Assembly (NCBI GenBank): GCA_029558535.1
Contig: JAKQEK010000253.1
Coordinates: forward strand, 1-64,000
DNA from: Bacteroidota bacterium
GTDB taxonomy: Bacteria; Bacteroidota; Bacteroidia; Bacteroidales; ML635J-15
DNA: 64,000 bases
Direction of reading: 5' to 3'
Part shown: positions 9,108 to 18,363 of the stretch, piece by piece
Layout of the letters: each line of letters starts with the position of its first letter
Numbering within the stretch: position 1 is the stretch's first letter
The notes under the pieces: model-generated
Told to the model about the DNA's origin: nothing
What the model saw: only the letters and a program-made list of their open reading frames with translations
The model's database searches: none
Position numbers and translations under genes: made by a program

Positions 9108-10259
9108 ATGAACATCTTAATGTTAAATTATGAGTACCCACCTTTAGGAGGAGGGGCAGGTCAGGTTACTTTGAATATTTCGAAAAGACTTGCTAAATAT
9201 CATAATGTAACTGTAGTTACGGCAGCTTATCGGGAATTGCCCTGCAAAGAGGAAACAGAAGGACTTACTATTTACAGGCTAAATAGTAAAAGAAGAAATA
9301 AGATGGGGTCTAATGTTCATGAAATGATGTCGTGGATGATAAAAAGCCTCGAATTTTGTAGTGATTACCTTAAAAAGATTCAAATAGATATAATCTTCGC
9401 TCATTTTACTTTACCTGGTGGTGAAGTCGCTATGAGGCTTTCACGAAAGTTTAATATCCCGTATGTATTAATGAGTCATGGACATGACATTCCGTGGTTT
9501 TTCCCAAAACAAATGTTCTTATATCATTTAGGCTTATATTTTCGAATTAGAAAAATCTGCAGGAAATCATCTGCATTATTCTTACAAACACCAGAAATGA
9601 AAGAAAATGCTGATAACTTTACCGGAAAACATCATAAAACGAAAAACATTGTAATTCCCAATGCTTGTGATACAGACTTTTTTGCAAATTTCGAATCGCG
9701 GCAGTTTGAAAAGTTGAAAATTGTTTACACAGGGCGTTTTGTTACACAAAAACAACCATTGGCTGTCATTAAAGCTTTACAAATATTAAAAAAGCAGGGA
9801 GTTGATTTCGAGATGAGTTTTATTGGAAATGGGCCACTTTTAAATAAAATGAATAAAGCAATTGTAAATAGTAAATTGCAAGAAGTCGTTAAAATTATTG
9901 GTTGGAAAACTCTTGATGAGATAAAGGGAATTTATGGTAAATCCCATCTTTTTATTATGCCATCCAAAGCGGAGGGAATGTCAGTAGCAATCATTGAAGC
10001 AATGGCTAGTGGTTTATACGTTTTGACGAGCAAGGAGGCTAATAAATATAATTTAGTAAAGAATAGAATAAATGGATTTGTAATTAAGAGCATCTCCGCT
10101 CAAAATATTGCTGAGAAATTATTAGTCTATAATAATGAGTTCTTTTTGAAAAAAATTGATATACCTGAAAATGAAATACAGAACATTATTACAAAATATA
10201 ATTGGGATAGTATTGTTGATGGTTATTTGGTTGAATTAGAGAGGATTAAAGGGGTTTAG
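9108..10259 (+). CDS. GT4-family (GT-B fold) glycosyltransferase
   Basis: A 383-residue soluble protein. The start MNILMLNYEYPPLGGGAG is the typical Gly-rich acceptor-side loop of GT4 enzymes, and the C-terminal half has VYTGRFVTQKQP, IGNGP and the EGMSVAIIEAMASG nucleotide-sugar site (EX7E motif; the first E is in KAEG). GT4 enzymes transfer a sugar from an NDP-sugar to a lipid-linked or growing glycan in the cytoplasm. It stands alone on the plus strand between minus-strand genes, and its stop codon overlaps the stop of the first radical SAM gene by 4 bases. Sugar and acceptor cannot be told from the sequence, but the context points to the surface glycan made by this locus. Confidence 0.9.
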   Translation: MNILMLNYEYPPLGGGAGQVTLNISKRLAKYHNVTVVTAAYRELPCKEETEGLTIYRLNSKRRNKMGSNVHEMMSWMIKSLEFCSDYLKKIQIDIIFAHFTLPGGEVAMRLSRKFNIPYVLMSHGHDIPWFFPKQMFLYHLGLYFRIRKICRKSSALFLQTPEMKENADNFTGKHHKTKNIVIPNACDTDFFANFESRQFEKLKIVYTGRFVTQKQPLAVIKALQILKKQGVDFEMSFIGNGPLLNKMNKAIVNSKLQEVVKIIGWKTLDEIKGIYGKSHLFIMPSKAEGMSVAIIEAMASGLYVLTSKEANKYNLVKNRINGFVIKSISAQNIAEKLLVYNNEFFLKKIDIPENEIQNIITKYNWDSIVDGYLVELERIKGV

Positions 10260-11716
10260 TCGGCTGTTTTATTAAGATAATTCTGTATTTGTTGGTTAAG
10301 TTGAGATTGTGAGTTGTTTTTAAGTTCTCTTATTAATATTTCTTCCGGGATTTTAATAAGTTCAATTAACAATTTTTTGTAATTTGAGCAAGTTCGGTAT
10401 TGTTGTAAACTTAATTGCATTGTTTGTAAGACATTCTTTTTTGATTCATCAAGGGGAATAGTATTAAGCTTATTATTTATAATATCTTCTAATTTTTCAA
10501 CAGCTAAACTTCCATACTTCAATTGGAACTCTTCATTTGACTTTGCTTCTATTTGCCATTGTTTAACAAGATTTTTAATGTCGTTGAAAGCTTTTAAATT
10601 ATTATACTCTTTATAATTGTCAGAAGGCAAATTTATTTGTTCGAAAAAATCAAGTACTTTGCTAATATAACTGTATGAACTCCCCCAGATAGCACAATTG
10701 GGTGGATCCCAAACCCTATTAAAAGTAATGCTAATTTCTTTTTTATTACATAACTTTATTATATTAGGAATTTCCTTCCAGTTTTGGCGCATAACACATG
10801 TTGTTATCCCAATATATCGTTTTTCTTTTTTGCAAAAATCTATAAACCATAAAAGATTAGTGTAAAAGTTTTCAAAATTTCCATTGATTCGTATCTGATC
10901 AAAGCTTTGTTTTATTAGTGAATCAACAGAAATAATAAGATTGAAATTTCCTTGCAAAAGAGTAGATTTGATTTCTTCATTGAGAATTGTACCATTTGTT
11001 TGTATTGTTATCTCACAATTAGGATTTAACTTATTTAGTAATTTCCATATTTTATAATAAGATCGTATTAGAAACGGTTCTCCACCAGAAAACTTAGCCT
11101 TTTTTAAGTGAGGAATAAATTCCACTAATTCTTTTAACAACTTGTTTTCATCAAACTTTAATTTAAATTCATCTTGCGATTTAAATTTTTGTTCTATTTT
11201 TGATGAGTAAACTCCTGAACACATAACGCATTCCAAATTACAAGTATTTGATAATTCAAACTCAATAATTTGTGGATACTTTTTAGATATGTTATTAAAT
11301 TCATCGAAGTTTTTTGCTAATACCGTTTGAAATGCTTTTTGTTCAAATTGAACTTTACAAGCATAACACCCTGCCGAAAAATCAAATTTTTCTAATTTTG
11401 CTCTTAATATTTTTATTTTGTCCCCAAACCATATTTCAGATAGAGTATTTTCAAAAACATCACCTAAAAAAAACTCTCGGTTGTAACAGCAAACTCTATA
11501 TTTACCATCTATACCAATATGTAAAGAAGTAAATGGGGCATTACATATACTTTTAATTATTATTGGGGTTCTCGTTTTATTATAGTTTTTTATTGTGTGT
11601 TTATGTAGTGAAATAGGGGAATTGGTATTTAAGTTAATTTTAATGTGATTAAACTTGTTATACAGAAGTGTAACTAGTTTGTTTTTTTGTAATATGTTTT
11701 TTAATTTACTTAACAT
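10256..11716 (-). CDS. Radical SAM protein with N-terminal twitch/SPASM-like domain
   Basis: A 486-residue protein. The radical SAM cluster motif is C159-x3-C163-x2-C166 and the SAM-binding GGEP is at ~211-214. Before the radical SAM domain lies a Cys-containing module (C58, C76, C77, C117, C120) with the spacing of a twitch/SPASM iron-sulfur site, including GDVFENTLSEIW, a phrase normally found in C-terminal SPASM domains. NCBI recognises a family with this inverted order (twitch domain before radical SAM). The ~200 residues after the core are helical and not recognised. It is the last gene of the minus-strand array, 9 bases after the related gene 11726-13045, which looks like a tandem paralogue. 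The enzyme class is clear; the substrate is unknown. Confidence 0.85.
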   Translation of the reverse strand: MLSKLKNILQKNKLVTLLYNKFNHIKINLNTNSPISLHKHTIKNYNKTRTPIIIKSICNAPFTSLHIGIDGKYRVCCYNREFFLGDVFENTLSEIWFGDKIKILRAKLEKFDFSAGCYACKVQFEQKAFQTVLAKNFDEFNNISKKYPQIIEFELSNTCNLECVMCSGVYSSKIEQKFKSQDEFKLKFDENKLLKELVEFIPHLKKAKFSGGEPFLIRSYYKIWKLLNKLNPNCEITIQTNGTILNEEIKSTLLQGNFNLIISVDSLIKQSFDQIRINGNFENFYTNLLWFIDFCKKEKRYIGITTCVMRQNWKEIPNIIKLCNKKEISITFNRVWDPPNCAIWGSSYSYISKVLDFFEQINLPSDNYKEYNNLKAFNDIKNLVKQWQIEAKSNEEFQLKYGSLAVEKLEDIINNKLNTIPLDESKKNVLQTMQLSLQQYRTCSNYKKLLIELIKIPEEILIRELKNNSQSQLNQQIQNYLNKTAD

Positions 11717-11725
11717 TAATTATTT

Positions 11726-13045
11726 CTACAAATAATTCTTCATTGAATCAAAAATGTCTTCTTGTTTAACAGTTTTTAGATATTCGATAAACTCTTCAAT
11801 TGAATAATTATTGATTAAATTAAAAAATAAGTTATTATCAATAGCCCTCGACACTAATTCATTCTCAATGAAACTGATTTTTTGAATTACATCATTATTT
11901 TTCGTATTTTCCGAAATATATTTTTTAATGTCTTCAAAAGTATTGATAGTATTGTCTTTCCTAAATTTGTTTTTCGATTCCAACATCCAATTAAATACTT
12001 GAATATTAGTTAAATTACGAAATGCTTTAATGTTATGTAAGCTTTGTGGCTTAAATATATTGGGCGCAAAATGATATTTGGATAGCCTATTATAAATTAT
12101 GGATAATTCTTCAAATGGTAATGCCCACAATGATAATTCTTTCGGATGTATAATTGTGTTAAACCATAAAGGAATGTTATAGTGGTTGCAAAACTTTACA
12201 AAATCTGGCATTTCTTCCCAATTATTTCTCATTGGATTTGTTAATATACATAATGTACTTCTATTCTTTTTTGTATATTTCAAAAATCTATAAAAATTAT
12301 TCATGGTGTTTTCTAGATTACCATTTTTTCTAATTTTTGAGTATTGGTCTTTATTTAACGAATCAATTGATATGTTGAAATGAAAATTCCCCCTTCGTAA
12401 AATACCTTCTATTTTATTGTTGTAAACAGAACCATTTGTCGCGACAACAATCTTTAATCCAGGATTGATGCGTATTATTCTTTCCCAAATTTCATAATAT
12501 ATATTAATTAAAAATGGTTCCCCGCCATTAAATCTTATTTCATGAAGATGAGGAATAAACTCCTCAAGTTGATCTACAAAATTTCTATCATAAATAATTT
12601 CTGATTTTATTTTGTGGCCACTTCTTTCTGCGATAGAACTAGACAAATATTGATTGCACATAATACATTCGAAGTTACAAGTGTTGTCCAATTCTAGTTC
12701 CATCATTGTTGGATATTCCTGCGGTTGGGAATTTAAATCGTAAGCCCTTGATAAAACCGAATAGTGATTTCCAGCTAGAATATTGTTTTTACAAGTAGCA
12801 CATGTTTTGTCTAGTTTTAGATTATATATGTTTTGCCTAAAAGTTTCAAATTTATCTCCAACCCAGATTTCTTTAATATTTTTTTTCAAAATATCTTCTG
12901 TATGGGCGTATCCCAACCAGCATGGGGCAACACCTCCATGAACATTGAAATACATATTTGTAAACGGAGCAAAACAAAGATAATCTCTTTTATGTTTAGG
13001 TCTTAAACTATTGTACTTTGTAATTATGCCATTATCTATGCACAT
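11726..13045 (-). CDS. Radical SAM protein with N-terminal twitch/SPASM-like domain (paralogue)
   Basis: A 439-residue relative of the gene at 10256-11716. Twitch-type Cys residues are C24, C42, C82 and C85, with a KEIWVGDKF segment between them; the radical SAM motif is C123-x3-C127-x2-C130 and GGEP is at 174-177. The lines MELELDNTCNFECIMC and FNGGEPFLI align closely with the neighbour's FELSNTCNLECVMC and FSGGEPFLI. It starts after an 86-base gap from the UbiA-like gene, the second longest break in this part of the array after the 137 and 263-base gaps further upstream, so it may have its own transcript with 10256. The two proteins may act on related positions of one substrate or form a complex (inference). 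Confidence 0.85.
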   Translation of the reverse strand: MCIDNGIITKYNSLRPKHKRDYLCFAPFTNMYFNVHGGVAPCWLGYAHTEDILKKNIKEIWVGDKFETFRQNIYNLKLDKTCATCKNNILAGNHYSVLSRAYDLNSQPQEYPTMMELELDNTCNFECIMCNQYLSSSIAERSGHKIKSEIIYDRNFVDQLEEFIPHLHEIRFNGGEPFLINIYYEIWERIIRINPGLKIVVATNGSVYNNKIEGILRRGNFHFNISIDSLNKDQYSKIRKNGNLENTMNNFYRFLKYTKKNRSTLCILTNPMRNNWEEMPDFVKFCNHYNIPLWFNTIIHPKELSLWALPFEELSIIYNRLSKYHFAPNIFKPQSLHNIKAFRNLTNIQVFNWMLESKNKFRKDNTINTFEDIKKYISENTKNNDVIQKISFIENELVSRAIDNNLFFNLINNYSIEEFIEYLKTVKQEDIFDSMKNYL

Positions 13046-13131
13046 GTTGTTTTTACGTTTTATTCCCTGTTAAGTTTTGTGAAAAAAATATTTCAAAATC
13101 AAAACCTCACTAATATTGTATTTTTATAACT

Positions 13132-14169
13132 TTATAAATTCGTTCCAAATATACGATTTATTAAGCCACAAGATTTTCTAAAAACAATCCCATATATTAG
13201 CTTTACTAATAATAAGCTAACAAATTTATTCCTGAATAATAATAGATGTATTGTCAATACCAATAAAAATTTCATATCATTTAAACTAAGAAGAATCAGA
13301 AAAAATAACGGTAACAAGTCTTCATAAAAATCATTAATAAGCTGTATTTTATCAAGCGTGTTTTTATCCCGATTTTTTATGTCAAACAGCTTTAAAACAA
13401 AATATATTAATGATATTAATATAAAGCCAATCGCAAATTTGATAAAAGGAAAAGGGATAAATAATAAAACCCCAAAAACAAAAATGATTTCAAAAACAAG
13501 AATTGTTTTAATAATAGCCATGGTTATTTTATTCCCAAATTTTAAGGCAAAATTGGCAGTGTTTAATACCATATCGTACGGACTGTCTTTTATATGATGA
13601 TTAAGAATGTTTCGGAATCCGCGAAAGAAGAATAGCAATGGAATAAAAACAACCAAAGGAATACTGTCAAATACAATATGACTAATTTCTATATCTGATA
13701 GTAAAATTGCCAAAATAAATATTAAACCACTATACAAGCTATCAAAAATTGTAGATACATAAGTGTTATTTTTAAATCGAAAAGGCGGTACAGAATATAA
13801 AAATAGTAGTATATATTGAAAACAAATCAATATATTTGAAATAAGTGAAAGTTTTAGATATATAATGGGAGTAATTGCTAAGCATAAACTAAATACAATA
13901 ATTATTACTTGTTTATGTTTAGGCAACAATCCTAAGCTATTTAGTTTACCTTTTTTTATGTCATCTTTAGTATCAAAAAAATCATTTAAAGTAAAACCAA
14001 AAGCAGCTGTACCAATAATTGAAACAAACCAAAGTGAAATTATTCGGTATGATTCTAATACATCTATTGTGTCTAATAATATCACAAAATAGACAGCTCC
14101 CAAAACAGGTGGTATTATATAGTTCCACCAGTCTTTAATTCTTATTAATTGAAATATGTACTTTATCAC
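13132..14169 (-). CDS. UbiA-family prenyltransferase
   Basis: A 345-residue membrane protein with about eight or nine hydrophobic helices. The first Asp-rich motif is N62-D63-x2-D66-x3-D70 (NDFFDTKDD), exactly the UbiA NDxxDxxxD site for Mg-diphosphate. The second is D195-x3-D199 (KDSPYD), at the expected place after helix five. UbiA enzymes join a polyprenyl diphosphate to an aromatic ring, a sugar phosphate or another acceptor in the membrane. Here there are no quinone or haem genes nearby, and it sits 4 bases after the stop of... the radical SAM gene 14174-15076 in the same direction, so a role in making a prenylated intermediate or lipid carrier for this locus is more likely than ubiquinone or menaquinone synthesis (inference). 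The C-terminal tail after residue ~320 is basic. Confidence 0.8.
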   Translation of the reverse strand: MIKYIFQLIRIKDWWNYIIPPVLGAVYFVILLDTIDVLESYRIISLWFVSIIGTAAFGFTLNDFFDTKDDIKKGKLNSLGLLPKHKQVIIIVFSLCLAITPIIYLKLSLISNILICFQYILLFLYSVPPFRFKNNTYVSTIFDSLYSGLIFILAILLSDIEISHIVFDSIPLVVFIPLLFFFRGFRNILNHHIKDSPYDMVLNTANFALKFGNKITMAIIKTILVFEIIFVFGVLLFIPFPFIKFAIGFILISLIYFVLKLFDIKNRDKNTLDKIQLINDFYEDLLPLFFLILLSLNDMKFLLVLTIHLLLFRNKFVSLLLVKLIYGIVFRKSCGLINRIFGTNL

Positions 14170-14173
14170 CTTT

Positions 14174-15076
14174 TTAAACTATTTTTTTGAAAAACATTGA
14201 AAAAATACTTGACTTTTGATTTTTAACTGCGGTCATCCCTAAATAGCAATCGAGACATAATTTTGCTGTGCACGGTTTTGCTTTATCATCAGGCACAAAT
14301 GTGCCTTTAAATAAATTTCCGTAGGATTTATTTATTGTCCCACACCTGCTGATATTTCCGTTTTCGTCCATAGAAAAGAAGCAATACCCAGCATCGCAGT
14401 AATGTCGGTAAAAGTTTGTATTTGCTGTGGCTATTAGTGTTTCAGAATCATCTAAAGAATAATTTCTAATAATATCTAATTCATGTTTAGTATATGATCC
14501 CGGGAATTGCTTCCCTTTATAAATGCCTCTATAAGTAAGAATAGTAAAATTGTCTATTCCATGTGACTTAAGATACTTATAATCTTCGTCAACCCTTGTT
14601 AAAAGGGGCGGATAAGATACATAGTTTACTAGAATATGAAAATTATTTTGCTTAAGAAAATGATATTTAATTATAAATTCGTCAATCTGTTGATGATTAG
14701 TTTTTTGTGTAACATGATAGGAAGCACTAATCATCATAACTGATCTATTACTAACAGAGTTTACTAATTTCTCTGTGTCGCAGGCGAGTAAATTTGTTGT
14801 TATTTGCAAAGTGTGTTTTTGAGATAAACGGTTCAATATTTTGTATATATCTTGATAAATAAATGGTTCGCCACCAGAAAGTAAGATGAGCCATTTCTTA
14901 TTTGTTTTTTCAAACGCTTTTTCGATTTCTTCAGGAGACAAAAAGCTGGATTTATTTTTGTTATGAGTATCAGAATAATAGCAATACTCACATTTTAAGT
15001 TACAATTTCTATTTATATTCCAGATTATTCTATTTGGATATTCTGATAATAATGAGATATTAAATTCCTTACTCAT
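14174..15076 (-). CDS. Radical SAM protein with C-terminal SPASM-like Cys cluster
   Basis: With the start chosen at ATG 15076 the protein has 300 residues. Its cluster motif is C25-x3-C29-x2-C32 (CNLKCEYC) and it has LSGGEPFIYQ for SAM. The C terminus holds CDAGYCFFSMDENGNISRC, then PCTAKLCLDC, which resembles a compact SPASM-like auxiliary cluster site. A longer frame opens at ATG 15145, but its extra 23 residues lie within the end of the upstream gene. The 15076 start gives a 5-base gap, like most spacings here, and places the first strand as in the sister proteins (about 20 residues before the first Cys-motif Asn). It is one of five short radical SAM paralogues (14174-19272). Substrate unknown. 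Confidence 0.8.
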   Translation of the reverse strand: MSKEFNISLLSEYPNRIIWNINRNCNLKCEYCYYSDTHNKNKSSFLSPEEIEKAFEKTNKKWLILLSGGEPFIYQDIYKILNRLSQKHTLQITTNLLACDTEKLVNSVSNRSVMMISASYHVTQKTNHQQIDEFIIKYHFLKQNNFHILVNYVSYPPLLTRVDEDYKYLKSHGIDNFTILTYRGIYKGKQFPGSYTKHELDIIRNYSLDDSETLIATANTNFYRHYCDAGYCFFSMDENGNISRCGTINKSYGNLFKGTFVPDDKAKPCTAKLCLDCYLGMTAVKNQKSSIFSMFFKKIV

Positions 15077-15081
15077 TACAA

Positions 15082-16041
15082 TTAAACATGATTTAATATT
15101 TTTGCCCAAAGACTTTGTTTCACATTTTTTGAGTTCATTACGCATTCAAATTTGCAATTGTGTTTGGTACATTCGCATGGCTTAACTTTCAGGGGAAAGA
15201 CGAATCCCTCAATATTAAAGAAATCTGCTAATTTTACTTCTGATGAACCGCATCTGAATAAAATACCTTTCTGGTTGAGAAAGAAGCTACGATTACCTGC
15301 GTCACAAATTCTACCTGTAAATGAATCGGGCATATCCAAGAAATCTACACTGTTAATGCTTGTAGAGATTTTCTGTATCATTTGCCATTGTTCTTTTGTG
15401 TAAGCATTGGGATAAACCTTGTTCTCATAAACACCCACAAAAGGTTTTGCCATGATTTTATTCAACCCGTTCGATTTTAGATATTCAAAGTCGTCTTTAA
15501 TTCTATTCAAGAGAGGAGGGTAAGCTATATATGAAACTATAACTTCTATATTATTATCTTCGAGGAAATGTACTTTTTTAATAAACTCCTGTTTCGCATT
15601 TAAGGACTTTATTTTTTCTAATTCAATTACATGATATGCCGCATGAATTGCTAGGACTTTATTAATATCAACATATTTTGGTAATTCGTAAACTGTTTTT
15701 TGTGTTAAGTTGGTATTTAGAGCAATATAATTATTTTTTGTTAAAACGGATAATATTTCTAGGAATTTTGGATATAAAAATGGTTCTCCTAAAGAACTTA
15801 TAAAAATAAACCATTTTCTTTCAGTCCTTCTAAAAGCTGATTCAATTTCTTGTGGTGTTCTGTATATGTGACCTGCTTTTGTTTTTTGAGCATTACAAAA
15901 ATCACATTTGAAATTACATTCTGAATTCACGTGCCATAATAACAAATTGTATTCTTCGGGGAAAATCTCATTGACTAAACTTTCCTTAGAATATTTGTTG
16001 TATAGATGAATTTTTTCATCAAAATTAAAAATTTCTGTCAT
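15082..16041 (-). CDS. Radical SAM protein with SPASM-like C terminus; LGEP instead of GGEP
   Basis: A 319-residue protein with C42-x3-C46-x2-C49 (CNFKCDFC). Where most radical SAM proteins have GGEP after the second strand, this one has SSLGEPFLYPKF; Gly-Glu is kept but the first Gly is Leu. The C terminus carries CDAGNRSFFLNQKGILFRC, then PCECTKHNCKFEC, a six-Cys SPASM-like site. It is closest to its neighbour 16179-17156, which shares the LGEP change, the YNKFS/YNKYS start and the HAAYHVIE segment. A candidate promoter lies upstream (16131-16162). The conserved Cys pattern argues for an active enzyme with an auxiliary cluster; the substrate is unknown. Confidence 0.83.
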   Translation of the reverse strand: MTEIFNFDEKIHLYNKYSKESLVNEIFPEEYNLLLWHVNSECNFKCDFCNAQKTKAGHIYRTPQEIESAFRRTERKWFIFISSLGEPFLYPKFLEILSVLTKNNYIALNTNLTQKTVYELPKYVDINKVLAIHAAYHVIELEKIKSLNAKQEFIKKVHFLEDNNIEVIVSYIAYPPLLNRIKDDFEYLKSNGLNKIMAKPFVGVYENKVYPNAYTKEQWQMIQKISTSINSVDFLDMPDSFTGRICDAGNRSFFLNQKGILFRCGSSEVKLADFFNIEGFVFPLKVKPCECTKHNCKFECVMNSKNVKQSLWAKILNHV

Positions 16042-16130
16042 AAATTACTAAAATATCAACATTTTAAATCATTTTTATTTACACTTTTGTAAAAATTTAA
16101 AAGTCTTTTTCTGTTTTTACTAATAGAATA

Positions 16131-16162
16131 CAAAGCTATCGATAATTATTTTAGTCAATCAA
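16131..16162 (-). promoter_or_regulatory. Candidate promoter for the 16041 gene
   Basis: On the minus strand, TAGCTTTG (16138-16131) fits TAnnTTTG, with TTG at 16162-16160 (21-base spacer) or at 16158-16156 (17-base spacer). The expected 5' leader is about 80 bases. It lies in the 137-base gap between two paralogous radical SAM genes, suggesting a second transcript inside the array. Confidence 0.45.
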
Positions 16163-16178
16163 GTTTAGTTTGATTTAT

Positions 16179-17156
16179 TTAATAATTTTTAAATATTTTT
16201 CGCCACAAAGATAAATTATTTGCAATACCCTCATTTGCATGCATTGAACTTAAGACACATGCAAATAAACAATTTTGTTTATCCATTCCACATATACAGG
16301 TCTTATTACTAAACAATATTTCGTCAGAAAAAAAGTTTCCTATCTTTTGACTATCTGACCTGCAGCGAAACAAGTCACCTTTTTGATCAAGGAAGAAAGA
16401 ACGATATCCCGCATCACATAGATAATTCTTATAGTTATCAGCCAAATCCAAAAAATCTACTTCATTGATGGAATTAGAAATTTCTATTAATAATGCCCAT
16501 TCTTTTTTTGAATATGACTTAGGGTAATTTTTGTTTTGATACATGCCTCTGAACGGTTTAGCCATAATATTTTTTATTCCTTTACTTCTTAGTAAATTGA
16601 AGTCATTTTCAATTCTTTTTAGTAGCGGAGGATATGCTACATAAGAAACAACAGTATTAATACCATTGTTCTGTAAAAAGTTAATTTTTTTTATAAAATC
16701 GTTTTTCTTTATCTGTTCCGGATCATTTTTTTCTATTTCAATTACGTGGTAAGCCGCATGCACAGCAATAAGTTTGTCAAGATTAGCATAAGACGGCAAA
16801 CTATAAACATTTGGGTGACTAAGGTTTGAATTTATTGTAATATAATTATTTTTTGTTAGGATTTTTATTATTTCAAGAAATTTAGGATATAGAAAAGGTT
16901 CTCCCAATGAAGTGAGGAATATAATCCATTGCTTACCATGTTTATTAAAAGCATTTTCAATTTCATGAGGAGTTCTAATTATTTCATTTTTTATTTGATT
17001 GGAACACCCGCAAAAAGGACATTTATAATTGCACTCAGTATTTAAATACCATAAACATAGATTAATATTCGATGGGATATTTGTAGAAATAATACTGTTA
17101 TGAGAGAACTTGTTATAATTTTTTAAATTGACTTCTATATTAAAAATATCATTCAT
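16179..17156 (-). CDS. Radical SAM protein with SPASM-like C terminus; LGEP variant
   Basis: A 325-residue protein with C42-x3-C46-x2-C49 (CNYKCPFC) and LTSLGEPFLYPKF in place of GGEP. The C-terminal Cys set (CDAGYRSFFLDQKGDLFRC, then TCICGMDKQNCLFAC) resembles that of 15082-16041. The two proteins look like products of a tandem duplication, with the same insert HAAYHVIEIEK and the same RGMYQNKNYPKSY/VGVYENKVYPNAY segment before a helix. Both flanks are unusually long for this cluster (137 bases after it, 263 before it), and a -7 match lies upstream at 17219-17226. The enzyme class is clear; the reaction is unknown. Confidence 0.83.
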   Translation of the reverse strand: MNDIFNIEVNLKNYNKFSHNSIISTNIPSNINLCLWYLNTECNYKCPFCGCSNQIKNEIIRTPHEIENAFNKHGKQWIIFLTSLGEPFLYPKFLEIIKILTKNNYITINSNLSHPNVYSLPSYANLDKLIAVHAAYHVIEIEKNDPEQIKKNDFIKKINFLQNNGINTVVSYVAYPPLLKRIENDFNLLRSKGIKNIMAKPFRGMYQNKNYPKSYSKKEWALLIEISNSINEVDFLDLADNYKNYLCDAGYRSFFLDQKGDLFRCRSDSQKIGNFFSDEILFSNKTCICGMDKQNCLFACVLSSMHANEGIANNLSLWRKIFKNY

Positions 17157-17218
17157 TAAATGTAAACTTCATGCAAAACTTGCAAAATAAGATTATTTAT
17201 ACAAAAATCATAAAAAAG

Positions 17219-17226
17219 CAAAAATA
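17219..17226 (-). promoter_or_regulatory. Candidate -7 element for the 17156 gene
   Basis: TATTTTTG on the minus strand matches TAnnTTTG, about 63 bases before the ATG at 17156. No -33 TTG stands at the expected distance. It lies in the longest gap (263 bases) of the array. Confidence 0.35.
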
Positions 17227-17419
17227 GCTAAAAATTGTCGTAATAGACATTTCTATTGTTTTTTTTCGTAGTAAGTCCTTAATAAACATTTCTAAAATAG
17301 GATTTTTTTTACATTGTAGGAATAATTTTTTCGACTTATTACAATAGATTGGTTAATATACTAAAAAACAATATGTATTTTTATCATGAGGTAATAAAAG
17401 TATTTGAAATATCAAAATT

Positions 17420-18358
17420 TTAAAATAAATTGCGTATTACACATTTTTTATTTCTTTTAGTTAAAAAAATTCCTTCAAAGGCTAAAATACACAAGTCGGC
17501 TGTACACTTTTTAGTAATTAGAATTGTATCGAAATCATCAGTAAAGAAGTTTCCGAGTTTTGTAGAAATTGTTGAGCAGCGTGATAGGTCGCCGTCTTTG
17601 TCCATATAAAAGTACTTTTTCCCTGAAAGACAGGTTTTCCCTTTAGTTTTTCTATCAAATTCAATAAAATCAAACTCGAAACAAGTTTTCAATGTTTCCA
17701 TTTTTTTTAAATATTGTTTGTTGTAATCGTAAGGATAGTATTTGCCTTTATATTCTCCTATATATAATTTGGGGCTTATAAATTTTATGCCATTATCTAT
17801 TAGGTAATCAATTTGATTTTTTGCATCTTCATAAGCATCTGGAAATGCAATACATGAAGCAAATACCATTATTTCCTTGTCCTGCAAAAACCTAACTTTT
17901 TTAATATAATCGTCAAGGTTTGATTTGTATTTATCTCTGTCAGCAAAATGAACTCCACTAAAAATTCCCATCAAATTTTTAGGGTTTTTAATATTTGGTA
18001 GTTTATAAACATCATCAGTTGAAAGATTTGTGTCAATTGAGATATAATGATTTATTGAAAGTTCTGAAACTAGTTCCAAAAATCCAGGATAAATAAGAGG
18101 TTCCCCTCCAGTGATGTTTATAAACCACTTTTTTTTGGTATTGTTAAATGCGTTCACTATTTCTTGATGTGTTCTTGGATTTTCCTTTTTTTGAGTTTTT
18201 TTTGCACTGTTTTGGCAATAATCACAGCTGAAATTACATAAATTGGTTATTTCCCATGTCATAAAGAACTCGTTATTATTGAGCTGTGATTCTATAATGC
18301 TTTTTTTTGCATTTTTTGAATAGTTTTCAAAAGCATTTAATAATTTTTGTTTTTCCAT
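17420..18358 (-). CDS. Radical SAM protein with SPASM-like C terminus
   Basis: A 312-residue protein with C41-x3-C45-x2-C48 (CNFSCDYC) and a standard NITGGEPLIYPGF SAM motif. Toward the end it has CLSGKKYFYMDKDGDLSRC and then KCTADLCI, so the auxiliary Cys set is shorter by about two Cys than in the LGEP pair. It ends in basic residues (LTKRNKKCVIRNLF). It follows the gene at 18364-19272 by 5 bases and closes the uninterrupted 11-gene string that begins with the ABC exporter. It shares FLYPGF/LIYPGF, SINTNLS/SIDTNLS and the YYGTYDGKNYPSAY-type segment with that neighbour, again suggesting duplication followed by divergence. Confidence 0.83.
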   Translation of the reverse strand: MEKQKLLNAFENYSKNAKKSIIESQLNNNEFFMTWEITNLCNFSCDYCQNSAKKTQKKENPRTHQEIVNAFNNTKKKWFINITGGEPLIYPGFLELVSELSINHYISIDTNLSTDDVYKLPNIKNPKNLMGIFSGVHFADRDKYKSNLDDYIKKVRFLQDKEIMVFASCIAFPDAYEDAKNQIDYLIDNGIKFISPKLYIGEYKGKYYPYDYNKQYLKKMETLKTCFEFDFIEFDRKTKGKTCLSGKKYFYMDKDGDLSRCSTISTKLGNFFTDDFDTILITKKCTADLCILAFEGIFLTKRNKKCVIRNLF

Positions 18359-18363
18359 AAAGC

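Noticed and set aside
15077..15145. Longer start (ATG 15145) for the radical SAM gene 14174-15076
   Set aside because: It would overlap the upstream gene by 64 bases, and the added residues are a frame-shifted copy of that gene's end; ATG 15076 gives normal spacing.
17157..17419. Possible RiPP precursor peptide in the longest gap of the array
   Set aside because: The short frames I traced from ATG codons (8 residues on the minus strand, 18 on the plus strand) show no leader or core pattern; the gap looks like a promoter region.
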